A stretch of DNA of 64,000 nucleotides from Nipponacmea schrenckii (GCA_030562195.1 CM060199.1:9444338-9508337), one strand, 5' to 3'; shown: positions 36,056 through 50,700, counted from the first letter of the stretch. A program made the numbers and translations. The notes: generated from the sequence alone by a model not told the origin.

Positions 36056-37315
36056 TTAAAAGTTTTACAGCAGATATCCTACACACCCAGTTTATAATGT
36101 TAAAAGGCTCACTACAAATATCATAAAGACAGAGATATTTATGTTAAAAGATTTACTACAAAAACAAACTGAGTTTATAATGTGAAAATATATACTACAG
36201 ATATCATACAAACTGAGTTTTTAATGTGAAAATGTATACTACAGATATCATAAAAACTGAGTTTATAATGTGAAAATGTATACTACAGATATCATAAAAA
36301 CTGAGTTTATAATGTGAAAATATATACTACAGATATCATACAAACTGAGTTTATAATGTGAAAATATATACTACAGATATCATACAAACTGAGTTTATAA
36401 TGTGAAAATATATACTACAGATATACAAACTGAGTTTATAATGTGAAAATATATACAACATATATCATACAAACTGAGTTTATAATGTGAAAATATATAC
36501 TACAGATATCATACAAATTGAGTTTATAATGTGAAAATATATACTACAGATATCATACAAACTGAGTTTATAATGTGAAAATATATATTACATATATACA
36601 AACTGAGTTTATAATGTGAAAATATATACTACAGATATCATACAAACTGAGTTTATAATGTGAAAATATATACTACAGATATCATACAAACTGAGTTTAT
36701 AATGTGAAAATATATACTACAGATATCATACAAACTGAGTTTATAATGTGAAAATATATACTACAGATATCATACAAACTGAGTTTATAATGTGAAAATA
36801 TATACTACAGATATCATACAAACTGAGTTTATAATGTGAAAATATATACTACAGATATCATACAAACTGAGTTTATAATGTGAAAATATATACTACAGAT
36901 ATCATACAAATTGAGTTTATAATGTGAAAATATATACTACAGATATCATACAAACTGAGTTTATAATGTGAAAATATATACTACAGATATCATACAAACT
37001 GAGTTTATTATATTAAAATATTTACTACATATATCATACACACTCAGTTATAGTATTAAGAGATTTAATATAGATTGTATTTATAATGTTAAAAGATTTA
37101 CTACAGATATCATACACACTCAGTTTATACTGTTAAAAGATTTAATATAGATTGTGTTTATAATGTTAAAAGATTTACCACAGATATCATACACAGATTT
37201 AATATTATAGATAACATATAGATGTTAAAAATATTATATAGATACCATACACACTGAGTCTTAGATGTTAAAAGATTTACAACAGGTAGCATACATACTC
37301 AGTTTATGATGTTGT
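36056..37315 (+). repeat. 44-bp minisatellite with degenerate flanks
   Basis: A near-perfect core (about 36175-37010) has some 19 units of 44 bp made of ACTGAGTTTATAATGTGAAA then ATATATACTACAGATATCAT. The spacing was counted directly at 36661 and 36705. A few units are shortened (for example near 36420 and 36590). On both sides older, diverged units with TGTTAAAAGATTTACTAC extend the array to about 36056 and 37315. The homogeneous core and worn edges indicate recent turnover in the centre. Confidence 0.9.
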
Positions 37316-37404
37316 TATAGAGATTGCATGGTGGCTCATATTTACAGAATTTACTTTTTTATTAGAGTTAAATTAGAATTTTTGATAAAAAAAATACAGG
37401 ACTT

Positions 37405-37690
37405 ACAACCCACCTAAGTTTTTAAATAAAAAGTACAGGAATGTTTTGTAACCGACTTTTCACCTTTCACTGAAAATAATTTTCACCAGGGTGGAAAAAA
37501 AGTTTTTAAATAAAAAGTACAGGAATGTCTTCCCACTTTTCACCTTTCACTGAAAATAGTTTTTACCAGGGTGGAAAAAAAGTTTTTAAATAAAAAGTAC
37601 AAGAATGTTTTGTAAACCACTTTTCTTCACCAAGGTGAAAATAGTTTTCACCATGGTGGAAAATAAAGGTTTTAATTAAAAATAAAAAAT
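37405..37690 (+). repeat. Tandem duplication, about 90-110 bp unit
   Basis: AGTTTTTAAATAAAAAGTAC, GGAATGT, CACTTTTCACCTTTCACTG and TTTTCACCAGGGTGGAAAA recur in order two to three times. The minus-strand open frame at 37563-37775 lies in the last units and is not protein-like. Confidence 0.8.
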
Positions 37691-37699
37691 TAATTATGT

Positions 37700-38815
37700 T
37701 GTATGTGAGCCACCACAAGATTGAGTTTATTACAAAGTATATTAAAAGATTAACTGGTTTTTTTTTTGAGTTCATTTATATTGATTATTTGTCCCAGATT
37801 AGATTAGATTTTATTTACAGATAATACCTAAGTTCTGAATCTAATATGAATTTCATAATTATACTCTTTACATTAAATTCTAAAACCGGCCAAATATCAT
37901 CCATGTAAATACGTGTTTGTTGTATTACCTATTAACACACAATGCAGACTACATAAGTCGTATGAGAAAGTTCAGTTTGATTGCTGGGCGTCATATAGGC
38001 CTAGTTACAAATGGCGCATAGTTTAATCAAAAGTAAATAAAAAAAAAAAAGATAATCAAAATGAAATCTTATTTTTCAGGCAGATCCAAACGCATGTAAA
38101 ACAAATGACATGTATAATAGATTTGGTTCTGGCTCTGGAGGGGGGTTCGTGTGAGCGCAGCCTCTGTTTTCATACATATACAGCATTATATATTATTTAT
38201 CATATTTCCTCAGGAGTCATAATGTGTATATAGTGACAACCGTCCTTATCATTTCACCAAACGGATACATACGGCAATTATTTTCTTTGCAACAGCCACA
38301 CCAATAAAACAACTAAACAATACCCTGAATTCATTATCATTTGTTCATTAGTTGGAAATTGAATTTTCAATTCAACAGCAGCTGTCGTATATTTAATTTT
38401 AATGATCAATATTATACTAAAGGTAGACAAACATAACTTGTAGCAACTTGCTTATATCAATTTGATACTGTTCATTGGATTTAGGGCTTGGATACCCTGT
38501 TTGTTCTGATACTGTACATTGTTGAAAACATTTATAAACCTCAAATAGTGCGGTAAGTTATGTGGAATCTCGATATGCTAACTTATATTGTTGTTTGTCA
38601 AAGCTGTGATGGCATGTCTTCCCACCTGCGATTTGCGATTATCACTTGTAATACTTGCCCTTCAATAACTCCCTGGTAGTTGACGACATTTTGCTCCCCT
38701 CAAAGTCTGAAATTAATTGGAAATTGATGTTAAGAGAAGATTTTATATAAATACGAAGATAAAGATTTCCTGGAAAGTGAAAGCCAATAAACATGGACGG
38801 ACATCGTCTGATTCA
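37700..38815. other. Intergenic AT-rich sequence
   Basis: No gene or bounded repeat recognised. Confidence 0.5.
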
Positions 38816-40985
38816 AATTTTAGTCAATGGAGGCCTGACACTGTAACTATCACATTTTTTTATGGAAGCCTGTCATTATAACTAGCACCTTCTGTCAATG
38901 GAGGCCAGTTTGTGTAACTAGCACATACTTTCTATGGAAGCCAGTCATATTCTGTCGACAGAAAAATTTCATTGTTACTATAGCTCATTCTGTATATAGA
39001 AGGCTGTTATTGTACCCGACATTGTCTATCCTCAAAAGACTGTCAATGTGCCCAATATATCATGTCCACTGCAATTGTATCCAGCATATTCTGTCCACAG
39101 AAGACTGTCATTGTACTCAGCACATTCTGTCAACGGAGGACTGTCATTGTATCCGGAACATTATGTTTACAGAAGACTGTCATTGTACTCAGAACATTCT
39201 GTTCACAGAAGACTGTTATTGTATCCAGCACCTTCTGTCCACAGAAGATTGTCATTGTATCCAGAACATTTCATTCCCAGAAAACTGTCATTGTACCCAG
39301 AATATTCTGTTCACAGAAGACTGTCATTGTACTCAGCACATTCTGTTCACAGAAGACTGTCATTGTACTCAGCACATTCTGTCCACAGAAGACTGTCATT
39401 GTACCCAGGACATTCTGTACACAGAAGGTTGTCATTGTACCCAGTATATTCTGTTCACAGAAGACTGTCATTGTACTCAGCACATTCTGTTCACAGAAGA
39501 CTGCCATTGTACTCAGCACATTCTGTCCACAGAAGACTGTCATTGTATCCAGAACATTCTGTCCACAGTAGATTGTCATTGTACCCAGAACATTCTGTTC
39601 ACAGAAGACTGTCATTGTACCCAGAACATTCTGTTAACAGAAGACTGTCATTGTACTCAGCACATTCTGTCCACAGAAGACTATCATTGTATCCAGAATA
39701 TTCTGTTCACAGAAGATTGTCATTGTACCCAGAACATTCTGTTCACAGAAGACTGTCATTGTACCCAGCACTTCCTGTCCACAGAAGACTGTCACTGTAT
39801 CCAGAACATTCTGTTCATAGAAGACTGTCATTGTACCCAGAATATTCTGTCCACAGAAGACTGCCATTGTACCCAGCATTTTCAATCGACAAAAGACTGT
39901 CCTTGAATACTGAACATTTTGACCACAGTAGACCGTCATTTCACCCAGTATATTCTGTCCCCAGAAGACTGCCATTGTACCCAACACCTTCTATCCAAAA
40001 AAAATTGTCCTTGATTCCAGAAAATTTTGACCACAGTTGACCGTCACTGCACCCAGCATATTCTGTCCAAAGAAGACTGTCATTGTACACAGCACATCAT
40101 GTTCACAGAAGACTGCAATTATACCCAGCACATTCTGTCCACAGAAGACTGTTATTGTATCCAGCATATTAGACAGTCATTGTACCCAGCATATTATGTT
40201 CACAGAAGACTGCCATTGTACTCAGAACATTCTGTTCACAGAAGGTTGTCATTGTACCCAGAATATTCTGTTCACAGAAGACTGTCATTGTACTCAGCAC
40301 ATTCTGTTCACAGAAGGCTGTTATTGTACTCAGCACATTCTGTCCACAGAAGACTGTTATTGTATCCAGAATATTCTGTCCACAGTAGACTGTCATTGTA
40401 CCCAGAACATTCTGTCCACAGAAGACTGCCATTGTACTCAGCACATTCTGTCCACAGAATACTGTTATTGTATCCAGCACATTAGAAAGTCATTGTACCC
40501 AGCATATTCTGTCCACAGAAGACTGTTATTGTATCCAGCACATTCTGTCCACAGAAGACTGTTATTGTATCCAGCATATTCTGTTCACAGAAGACTGTTA
40601 TTGTATCCAGCACATTAGACAGTCATTGTACTCGACACATTCTGTCCACAGAAGACTGTTATTGTATCCAGCATATAAGACAGTCATTGTACTCAGCATA
40701 TTCTGTCCACAGAAAACCGCCATTGTACTCAGCATATTTTCTCCCCAGAAAACTGCCATTGTACCCAGCACCTTCTATCGACAAAAAAATTTACAATAAA
40801 TTCTGTCCACAGAAGACTGTCATTGTACTCAGCACATTCTGTCTACAGAAGACTGTCATTGTCATTGTACTCAGCACATTCTGTCCACAGAAGACTGTCA
40901 TTGTATCCAGAATATTCTGTTCCCTTCAGAAAGACTGCCACTGTACCCAGCACATTCTGTAAATAAAAGACAGTCATTGTACCTA
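38816..40985 (+). repeat. 36-bp minisatellite open in several frames
   Basis: From about 39010 to 40965 a 36-bp unit is repeated about 50 times, of the form ATTCTGTCCACAGAAGACTG then TCATTGTACTCAGCAC. Common variants are CCAC/TCAC, TCAG/CCAG/TCCAG, and a short form with CATTAGACAGTCATTG. Because 36 is a multiple of three and the unit has no stop in most frames, long frames (up to 330 codons) open on both strands. They encode 12-residue repeats and are not credible proteins. From 38816 to 39010 an older, longer unit (CAATGGAGGCC, GTAACTAGCAC) grades into the array. Confidence 0.92.
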
Positions 40986-41627
40986 CCATATTCTCGGTAT
41001 ACAGTCATTGTACCTAGAACCATATTATCAAGGATATTAAGAGTTTGTGTTCCGTTTTGTGCTTCGTAGGCCCTAATTCTGGTTCTTTTACCTTTTATAT
41101 TGCCTATGTTTTACAGTTTATACAGTATATTACAGCTGTTATAAATGCGGTTGATAACTCTATAGATTGACATAATTCATTGAATATAAAAAAAATTTCA
41201 TAAAAACATCTGGTGATAAAGTTATCTAATAAATTGATTCATTTCACAAAAAGTGAAAAGGTTAAAAAATAACGACATATATGCTTGTTATAAATATTTG
41301 AAACTTCAACGTCCTCAGAAACAGTCAGTCGCCAGTTTCTGTCCTTTCGCCTTTGTACTCAATTTAGGCTTTGGCCTGGATGCGTATCCGCCATAGTCAC
41401 TATTGAGTAAAGATTGTAATATATCTGTTATATGTGTGAAAACTGCTCAAATTCCCGAGTCAAGGTTTTAGTTTGAGACGTCGAGAATAGACACGGGACT
41501 GAACATAGAAAGCACTGATCTAGAAGCAAAAAATTGAAACTGGTGTATCTACATGAACACATGAGTAGCTTACCTTATAAACAACTATGTCTATTTTTTC
41601 CAGCAAATTGTTTTTCTGATATTTCAG
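40986..41627. other. Sequence upstream of the M13 peptidase gene
   Basis: No coding signal. It may contain an upstream exon or the promoter of the peptidase gene: the sequence just before 41629 is a good 3' splice site (TTTTTCTGATATTTCAG). No exon could be recognised here. Confidence 0.4.
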
Positions 41628-41628
41628 C

Positions 41629-41758
41629 TTTGAAAATGTGATAAAGAAAAAGTCAAGACAAAGAGTGATGTATAGTTCCAGTCAAAAACCGTTGATGCCA
41701 CATCAACAGTCGGAATACTCAGGAGACGATCTGTATGATTCCGATGATGAACTTTTCA
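41629..41758 (+). other. Candidate alternative exon 1a of the M13 peptidase
   Basis: The frame from ATG 41668 gives a short hydrophilic, acidic-ended tail (ending [11 protein letters not shown]) and a donor GTAAGT at 41759. It leaves one base, so it joins the membrane-segment exon at 44040 in frame. A good acceptor ends at 41628, so this could also be an internal exon of a longer transcript. Exon 1b (43439-43502) leaves the same phase, so only one of the two can be used per transcript. Confidence 0.6.
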
Positions 41759-44700
41759 GTAAGTAGAGATATATCTGAACCTATGGTAGTAGATAATGTA
41801 ATAAGTAAAAGTTTATCTGAACCTAGTAGTAGATATTGTAACAAGTATAGATTTATCTGAATCTCGTAAGGCTATATATAATGCAGTAAGTAGAAAGATA
41901 TATCTGAACCTAGTAGTAGATATTGTAACAAGTATAGATTTATCTGAATCTCGTAAGGCTATATTATATAATGCAGTAAGTAGAAAGATATATCTGAAGC
42001 TAGTCGTAGATATTGAAGTAAGTAGAAATATATCTGAACCTTGTAGTAAATTGTGTAGTAAGTAGAGATATATCTGTCCCTATAGTCGTAAGTATTGAAG
42101 TAAGTAGAAATATATTTGAACCTTGTAGTAAATTGTGTAGTAAGTAGAGATATATCTGAACCTAGTGGTAGATATTGAAGTAAGTAGCCTAATATATCTG
42201 AGCCTTATAGAAAATATTGCAGTAAGTAGAGATATATCTTAACCTAGTTCTATAATGTAGGAAATAGAGATGTATATTTGAAACTAGACGTAGATATTGC
42301 AGTAAGTAGCAAGGTTTAGGTAGGGCCTAAAGACATTAGTACAGCAGTTTCCAATTTTTTTCTTCTTCTGTACATTCCCCAATATATTCATTCTATGTAT
42401 TGTCCTGTTTGATGATGCGTTAAACTATATTATGATGAGCGTAAAAGATACATGTGGAATGATAAACCTTATGGTGAATATATAGAAATCGATTATTTTT
42501 TGATGAATTCTTAACCAAATGAAGTTGATAAAACTGTTCTATTATTTCTATGATTAATGACATTTTGTAAATTTAGAGGATAAATAAGTGTAACTTATTT
42601 TATCAACAAAATTGTATCCAGTTAGGCCTAATAAGGTTGTTATAAATATTATAACCCTTTATTATTAAACTAATCTTTGTTTTACTCTCAACTAATCGAC
42701 ATCATGCATATTGTGCAGGCTAGATATGACCCTTTTTTAAAGCAAATTATATATACTGCCTATGATTTTATGACAAAATTAAACACTAATGCGTATAATA
42801 TAAACCATCATTTTGTATCTAATTTCATGGATTTAGTCTCGATTATCACATTACTGGTCAAATCAAGCGTATTGAGTGTCTGGTCAACCGTAGATAAACA
42901 ACAAAAGTTTAACTACAGTATAACTATAATAACAGGAAAAGTTTTTCAACCGAAACTGAGCCATGTCCACAGGCCAATAGCCAAGATATAATGTTTATTT
43001 AGGACACGTTAAACAGATATAAGTAATTTCATTAAACAGTCAACGTTAATTTGCTCTTCAGTAAACACAAGTATCTGTGTAAGTTGAACTGTTGCCACTG
43101 CCAGTGATGGAAAAAATGGTTGCTATTAATAGCAAGTTGGTTGATAATTTAAGTTGAAAAGATTTTTATCATCAGTGATATGGAAATTTAACTGTTAGGT
43201 TTTGTATACATTGACATTTTGGTCGTTGTGTTTATATGTTATAAACACCAATTGTATATGCATAAGTAGTATATAGTTAATTTGAATTAGACCAGTTACA
43301 AGGAGAGCTGGCCTAAATAGAAATAAATTCTAATAATATATTGGAATATGACTATGAAGTTATGAGGGATATATGAAGGACTCTGTAATTGAGGAAGGGG
43401 TTATGATATCTCCCCTCCATAAGCTGAGATCACGAATAATGGCTGACGGATACAAGTATAAGATGTTGCAGGAAATGTCATTTGAAGAGGACCACAGTGA
43501 AGGTAAATTAAATGGGAATATTTATGATCTTTCTGTGGGCCTACCATGTACCGGTACTGGTACCATAGAAAAATAAAAAACTACACAATTAAGTTCACAA
43601 GGACCTTGTCTACAAACTAGTTTAGCTAAACCTCATATTCCTCCCCTGGATTAATTATCCTACCAATTTACAGCTGGATCGGGACTAGAATAAGACTGAC
43701 CATGATTACAATCCCTGAATTATAATAGTTTGGCAGATAACTGAAATCAACTTCTAATACTGGTACACTAACAGATTGTTTTACAATCACATTACCATAG
43801 AGAATAAACAGAGTCTAGAACATCTATCCTTTATATCTAGAACATGTAGCTTAGGGGTGGGAATATATATGTGAAGTGTTTTGAGGAAGTTTCAGACTGA
43901 TTTCCAGCTCCAGAGTGTTAGCAACTTTCTTACAGGATCTATGTCCTGAAGGTGATAACTGATAACTTCTTAATTACTCTTAGGCCTGCTTCTGTTAATA
44001 GCTGGTATTTTATGATTCCTTTCCCTTTCTTGTTTTCAGGTCGCATGGAGAAAAATTCCAGAAAAAGAAGAAAGAATATCACATGTTGTTATTGTTTTTG
44101 GTTCATTATTCTTGTGTCTGTTATATTATTATTACTAAGTATGTTATTGTATCAACAATATTATGTAAAAGATGTAAGTATTAGATCGATATTGGGGAGT
44201 TGCAGTTATTCAGTCTTTCTTGCTGGCTTACCTGAAGGTCCAGGGTTTAATTCCAGCATGAAAGGAGATCATTTCCTTCTGTCAGTGATACAATTCAGAA
44301 AAACTGACATGGAAAAGCATCTAGTTGTTCAGATGAGACAATAAATCATGGCCCTTCCTACCTGTAGGATTTGCTTTTTAAAGATCCCTTAACAGTTCAA
44401 ATTAAATGCAGTTGACTGATAGCGCTGTAATGTCGATTATTTGACCAGCTCTCTCCATGACTGGTTTATTACCACAACAATACGGAAATCTAAGTCCATG
44501 TTATATTTATCCCCAGGTCTGTCTCACACCTCAATGTGTTGTAAACAGTGCTGAGATTGTTTCGAAAATGAACCTATCAGTTGATCCTTGTGATGATTTT
44601 TATGAATATTCATGTGGAACATGGTTATCCAAGACAGTTATCCCCCCTGATAAGAGCTCGTATGATATGTTTACTAAGATCAGTGATGCTAATATACAAG

Positions 44701-47700
44701 TTATTCATAAGGTATGAATTAATATTATATAACTAAACTAGCAAGGAAGGTTTTAACTGAAATATTATTATGGGGTTATCAAAAGTTTCTACCTTATGTG
44801 CTAGATAATGTGACACTTCAACCTTTTGAGAACTCTTCTGCGCATCCTACTTTCTACCAATATGCAATTGTATCAGCTCATTTTTATATATTGCAATGTT
44901 GTAAATTGTAAGTGCAATATAATTGTATTTTTAGAATACAAAATTCTCATTAAGACAACTTGTTGAGGGATAACTTTCCATTCTCAATATAGAATTTTAA
45001 CAAAGAAAGCAAACTGACCTGAAGGTTTATTTCTGATGCCATCGTTTTTTGTTTTTTTTTGGTTATATTTTGATCTAAATTGTCATTTTTCATGTGTTTA
45101 TGATGAATTTGATTCTCCTTCTCTTTTCTGAATTACAAGTACTGACATATATATTCTAGGCATTAGTAGAAGAAACTCAACTGAAATCAGAAGCTATAGA
45201 TAAAGCTAGAATATATTATAAGTCATGTATGAATACTAATGTTATAGAAAATAAAGGAGTTGAACAAATATTTAAAGTAAGTGCCTTATGATGTCAAAGT
45301 ATTAGACACAGTTTCTAATAGTTTAACATTGTGAAGACAATTAAAAATGAAGATTTGGATGTTGCTTTCCATTGATTTCAAATGCAGTCCCCCGCAGAAA
45401 ATACATGAAATATAAGTTCAGGTCTGCATTTTAAGCAAACCATTAAAAGATTCAAGCTTAATTTCTCCTGTTGCCGGCATGTGCTATGGATAATCAGTCC
45501 TCATCAGGATATCTTGAACTGTATATTAAGATCCACTTTTGGATCTCTGGTAAATAAGCAAAGTAAGCAAACTGAGTAAACTTTATTTTTCAGTTGATTA
45601 AAGATCTTGGATCATGGCCAATATCTAGCAATGAATTATCAGGACATTGGAATAGATCCAGTTGGGATTTGACTAGAATATTAAGTATAATGGCATCCTA
45701 TTATAAAACACCATTAATTGGTATCTTTCCAAGCAGAGATGATAAAAATAACACAAGATACCTGTTAAAAGTAAGTGTTTCTTTCTTTGTTATTCTTATC
45801 TTCACTGGCCTGAAAACTGTTAAAGGCTCTCATTTGCTATAATCACTGTATTGCATGATAAATGGAGGCCAGTATTGGAGTCTATAGCTTGACATTGTAA
45901 AGATGTGTTTTCTTTGGATGCTAATAGGAGCAAATATCATTTATACTTCTTAAAATGAAAAAAGTGTTGTTTTTACAAAATCTCCTGAATAGATGAAATA
46001 TTGATAACAATTTTTTTTAAATTATCCGATATTTTGTTTCATGCTTTTGCTATGAGGTACTCCACATGTCATCTGTGATCTGACATAGCTTGAAAGAGGA
46101 GTCACCCAGAAAAACAACAGAACATCAATGTTTTTTTTTATAAACTGATTATATTAAATGAAATTTCATATAATTGTATTTTCAGTTTGTCCAAGCTGGT
46201 TTGACTCTGCACAATAGAGATGAATATTTCAGTAACAACACTAAATTTAAAGAGGGATATATAGAATACTTCCAGGAATATGTTAAATTACTTGGAGTCA
46301 AAGAGAATGTAACGACCAAAATTGAAGAAATTTATAATTTTGAGAAAAAACTTGCTGAGGTATAGCATTGGAAACTTTATTTTAATGACATGACATAATT
46401 ATTGATATGCATTACAATATAATGACATTATTTATTTTAGGAATAACTAGTTGTTTTAACATTCTAATATTAGTAATATGGACTAATTAAAATAGAACTA
46501 TATAATTACCAATGCTATATTATTATATATTTTCAAGTTTTGTCCATTTAAATTTTTTGGATAGAAAAAAGAGATTTTGTTTAAAACAAAGTATAAAACT
46601 ATCACTAGTGCCTTAGTTCGTCCCCAGAACCAAGAAATAAATTTAGAATGCCTTAATAAATATACATTAGTCAATTTCGTTGTTTATTTTAGATATTTAT
46701 TCCAAAAGAAAAAAGGATTGATGTAGAGAAAAATTATAACAAGATTATGATCAAAGATTTACAGAATATGATAAAAAATGAAGTAAGGATCTCTATTTCT
46801 ATGTGTGAAAAATATTGTTTTATGTTAGAATCTTTCTGTTTGACAAGTTGATGCAACATGGGTATAAGTTGTAAGTGGCCGTATCAGAGACTTATTGGTG
46901 GCAGTGGTCTGTTGGAGTGAGTTGCCAATCACTTTTGACTGATTAGTTGGAAGCTTTGATTTAAGATAAAAATAAAGTATAAGATGGTAGATGAGTTAAA
47001 TAGTTAGAAATGACTGTATTTGTATTTAGGTAGATATAATAAAACTTCTTAAAGATGGAATGAATGTAAGTGTTACCTCGGAAACTGATATATTGGTGCC
47101 ATTTCCTGATTATTTTAAAAATCTGACTCTCTTATTACAAGACACAGATAAAGAGTAAGAATATTCATTTTTTCATTTCATTCCTTCATTTTTCTTCGTT
47201 TAAGCTAAATGAGCTAGTGACTTAGACTTTAAGTTATTAACTTTGTTTGAAGAGATTGGTGGTTGCAGGTTCTAAAATAGGTTGGCATGTGAAAGTCTCA
47301 TGATCTAAGCTGTTCTGTTGATTCATGCGGTTTAATGATAATCTGTTTGCCAAATTTGCCACAATTAGATTTGCCACAAAACAGTCAGCAACAGAAATGA
47401 AACAAGTGTATGGTATGGTGTATTTTTACGATCTTTTTTAATTACAATCATTATACAATAAAATGTTATTTTTATTTCTGATTTATATTTCAGAACATTA
47501 GCCAATTATTTGGTGTGGTCATTTATTCAAATGTTTGTTGGTTACCTACCCAATGATTTTGTTAGAGTGGGGCTAATTTTAGACTCTATTGAACTTGGTA
47601 TTAATGATGTTAGTCCAAGATGGCGCCGGTGTGTACAAAAAGTTTCAGGCCATTATGGGTTTGCAGTCAGTGCCTTATTTGTATCTGAAAGATTTTCCAA

Positions 47701-50700
47701 AGAAAGTAGAGCAGAAGTAAGAATATTTATTTTTTTAATCTGTGAAATAGCCTTAAACTCTTGGTCTGAAAAAAAAACCTTCAAAATATAAGCAATTAAT
47801 TAATTATTTGCACACTTTGGTGTACTTGTGGTTTAGTACCCAAAGTTTGATACAACTTTCAATCACACGAAGCATTCAGCAGGTAGGAGACATTGCTCTT
47901 TCATCACAAAGATAGATTCCACTTTTTGGAAGCTGCTAGGTATTGCTAATGATTCAAATACCATCAGATATTCTATACATTAAGAATTATCTTACGTTTT
48001 CATACAAAGGTAATTTCAATGTATATGAAGACTAAGTGGATATTTTCCAGGTTGAAGAAATATTAAACAACCTAAAAGAAGCTTTGATTGATGATCTTGA
48101 AGAATCAGATTGGATGGATAAGGAGACTGCTACTAATGCTATTGAAAAAGCCAGAGCCGTGAAAAATATGATTGGATATCCTGATTGGATTTTACAGCCA
48201 GAACGACTTAAAGAATATTATCAAAAAGTAGGTGTATGTTTGATCTGATTTCTAATGCACATTTTTGTGCCAGTGAAATTTGTGGAGACTACAAACCTAG
48301 CTAAATGATAAAGTGTAACAGTAAGTAAGTACTTGTTGTATTTTTGGAAATCTAATTTTTTTTTTAAAAGGAAATTATTAATATATGTACTTAAAATTTG
48401 GAATATTAAGCCCTGTGATCTCAACCCATGTTTAATCACAGAATGCCAAGGTGATTTTCCACAAAATATAGTGAAGTTAAGCAGTTTGCAACAATGTTGA
48501 ACTCTAACCACAAATGTAAAACCCAAGTTTAAAAGCTATATCAGATGATGAAAAATACAATAGTACATTAATGGTTCTTCTATTTAAGGTTTCTATGGAA
48601 GAAAATGAATTTTTAGAAAATTATCTGAGATTAAAAAGATTCAGTTTACAGAAGGATATTGAATATCTTTATAAGGAAGTTGATCCTCTTGAGTAAGTCT
48701 ATAATCTGATGAAATAGCCATGTGGATGGTTTGCTTTATGTTTGACTCTGTGCAATCTTATGAAAATTAGATGACAATTCAGTTTTGCTATTATTATATT
48801 TTGGGTCCTGATTGTAATCTAACAAGATTTTTTATCTTATGTCAATATTCTTGTTGACCCAGCTGTAAATTGACACAGATCAAGAGTCATATGATGGATA
48901 ATTGTTTATCTTTGTAAAGAGTTGTTGTTTTTAGCTTCAATGAGTATATTTATCCTTCCAGATGGCAGATGTATCCAAGTGAAGTGAATGCTTATTATAA
49001 TCCTGCTGATAATATTATTGTATTTCCTGCTGGTATTCTACAACCGCCATTTTATAATCCAGACATGCCAATGTAAATCCTTTTAATAAAGGTTCTTTTT
49101 ACAGAATATTAATGCACATAGAAGTTACAGAAGTCTGTCCATCTAATACAATATACACAAATTGTACATTTAAATATTGTATATATCTGTGGCTCAGTAT
49201 TAAAACAAAGGATTCAGGATTTCTCCATGTGAGTGTTGCAGGATGGATCTTGCCCTAAACAAAACTGTGTTATAGACTATGAAAGATTCTGTTTTTGTTT
49301 GAAATACTAACAGAAGTAAAATGACTTTCATATTTTGCAAAGTTTTTTGTATTCAATACTGTTTGTTAATGATAGAGAATTTGATTACAGGTCAGTAAAA
49401 TACGGGTCTCTTGGTATGATAATTGGTCATGAGTTAACACATGGCTTTGATAATCAAGGTAAATAAATGATGAATAATATAAATTATATTTCTAAGTGTT
49501 TATTTTAGGATATACTGTAGTTTGTCACAATGACATATAAAAACATATCAAAGCAAAACAACCTCGCCCCTATTCTTCAGCATGTATATATATTTTTTCA
49601 GGAAGGAAATATGATGTCCATGGAAATTTGAACAATTGGTGGTCTGAAGCGTCTGCTGAAAAGTTCAAAGTGAAAGCTAAATGTATGGAAGATCAATATG
49701 CAAATTATATAATCAATAAAATCCACGTGAGTGCAAAATTTGTTTGGATTCCATATTGAATCATTACTTTTGAAAGGCTGTAAAGGCTACACTGATATTT
49801 CTATCAAGCTTACATCAATGTTATTAAAATATATAAAAATATGTGAGTCAATCAGTAATTGTATTATTTCAGTTAAATGGTCTCTATACACTAACTGAGA
49901 ATATAGCAGATAATGGTGGGTTAAAGCTAGCTCTATCAGCTTATAGAATATCAGGTGTTCAAGAAGAAATAAAACTGCCTGGATTAAAAATGAATACTAT
50001 ACAACAATTTTTCATGGCATTTGTTCAGGTAAGGGTTTATGTAGGACTTGAGCTCATACCCAGTAAGTGTGCACAACTGTTTAACTGTAAATATTGAGTT
50101 GTCAAAACATCAAACCTTGGATCCTGTCTAAAAGAAACCTGCCCACAAGGTTGGCTTGAGGCCACAATTAACTTAGTAATATGACCACCAGAAAAGTTTT
50201 ACCTCAATTAAGTCAATTTTACAACAAAGTGTTTTATTTTCTATTTTTAAAATTTTTAATGTAAGAAAAACAACTAAATATCTCTTAAAACAATCCAGTC
50301 TCTAATATTATGGAAAAAACATCTCTTGTCCATATTGAGTTACTTTCTCATCTGGTCAAAAAGAATATATTATCATAATAACTACCATATATCAGAACAC
50401 AGTGTCAGTATTTTTAATTTGGCAATATTATTAACCAGAAACATTTTTATATCAGTAATTATTGTGATATTGTTCAGACCTACAATACAAGCTACCCTAG
50501 TTACAGTGTCAATTACAAGTGTTATGATTTTTTTCAGCCCTGGTGTTCCAAGTCACGTCCACAAACATATAAAATGAATATACTTACTGATCCTCATTCA
50601 ATAAAAAAATTCAGGTAAGAAAAAGGTGATCAGTAAATTTATTTTCATCTGTTCGTCATGATTCGTCAAAGATAACTTTTCTCATCTTTTCGTAGAAATT

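Noticed and set aside
39010..40618. Long open frames (up to 330 codons) over the 36-bp array, as repeat proteins
   Set aside because: They are open in three forward and at least one reverse frame at once. The unit is a multiple of three, and no start context, splice signals or protein-like variation between units was seen.
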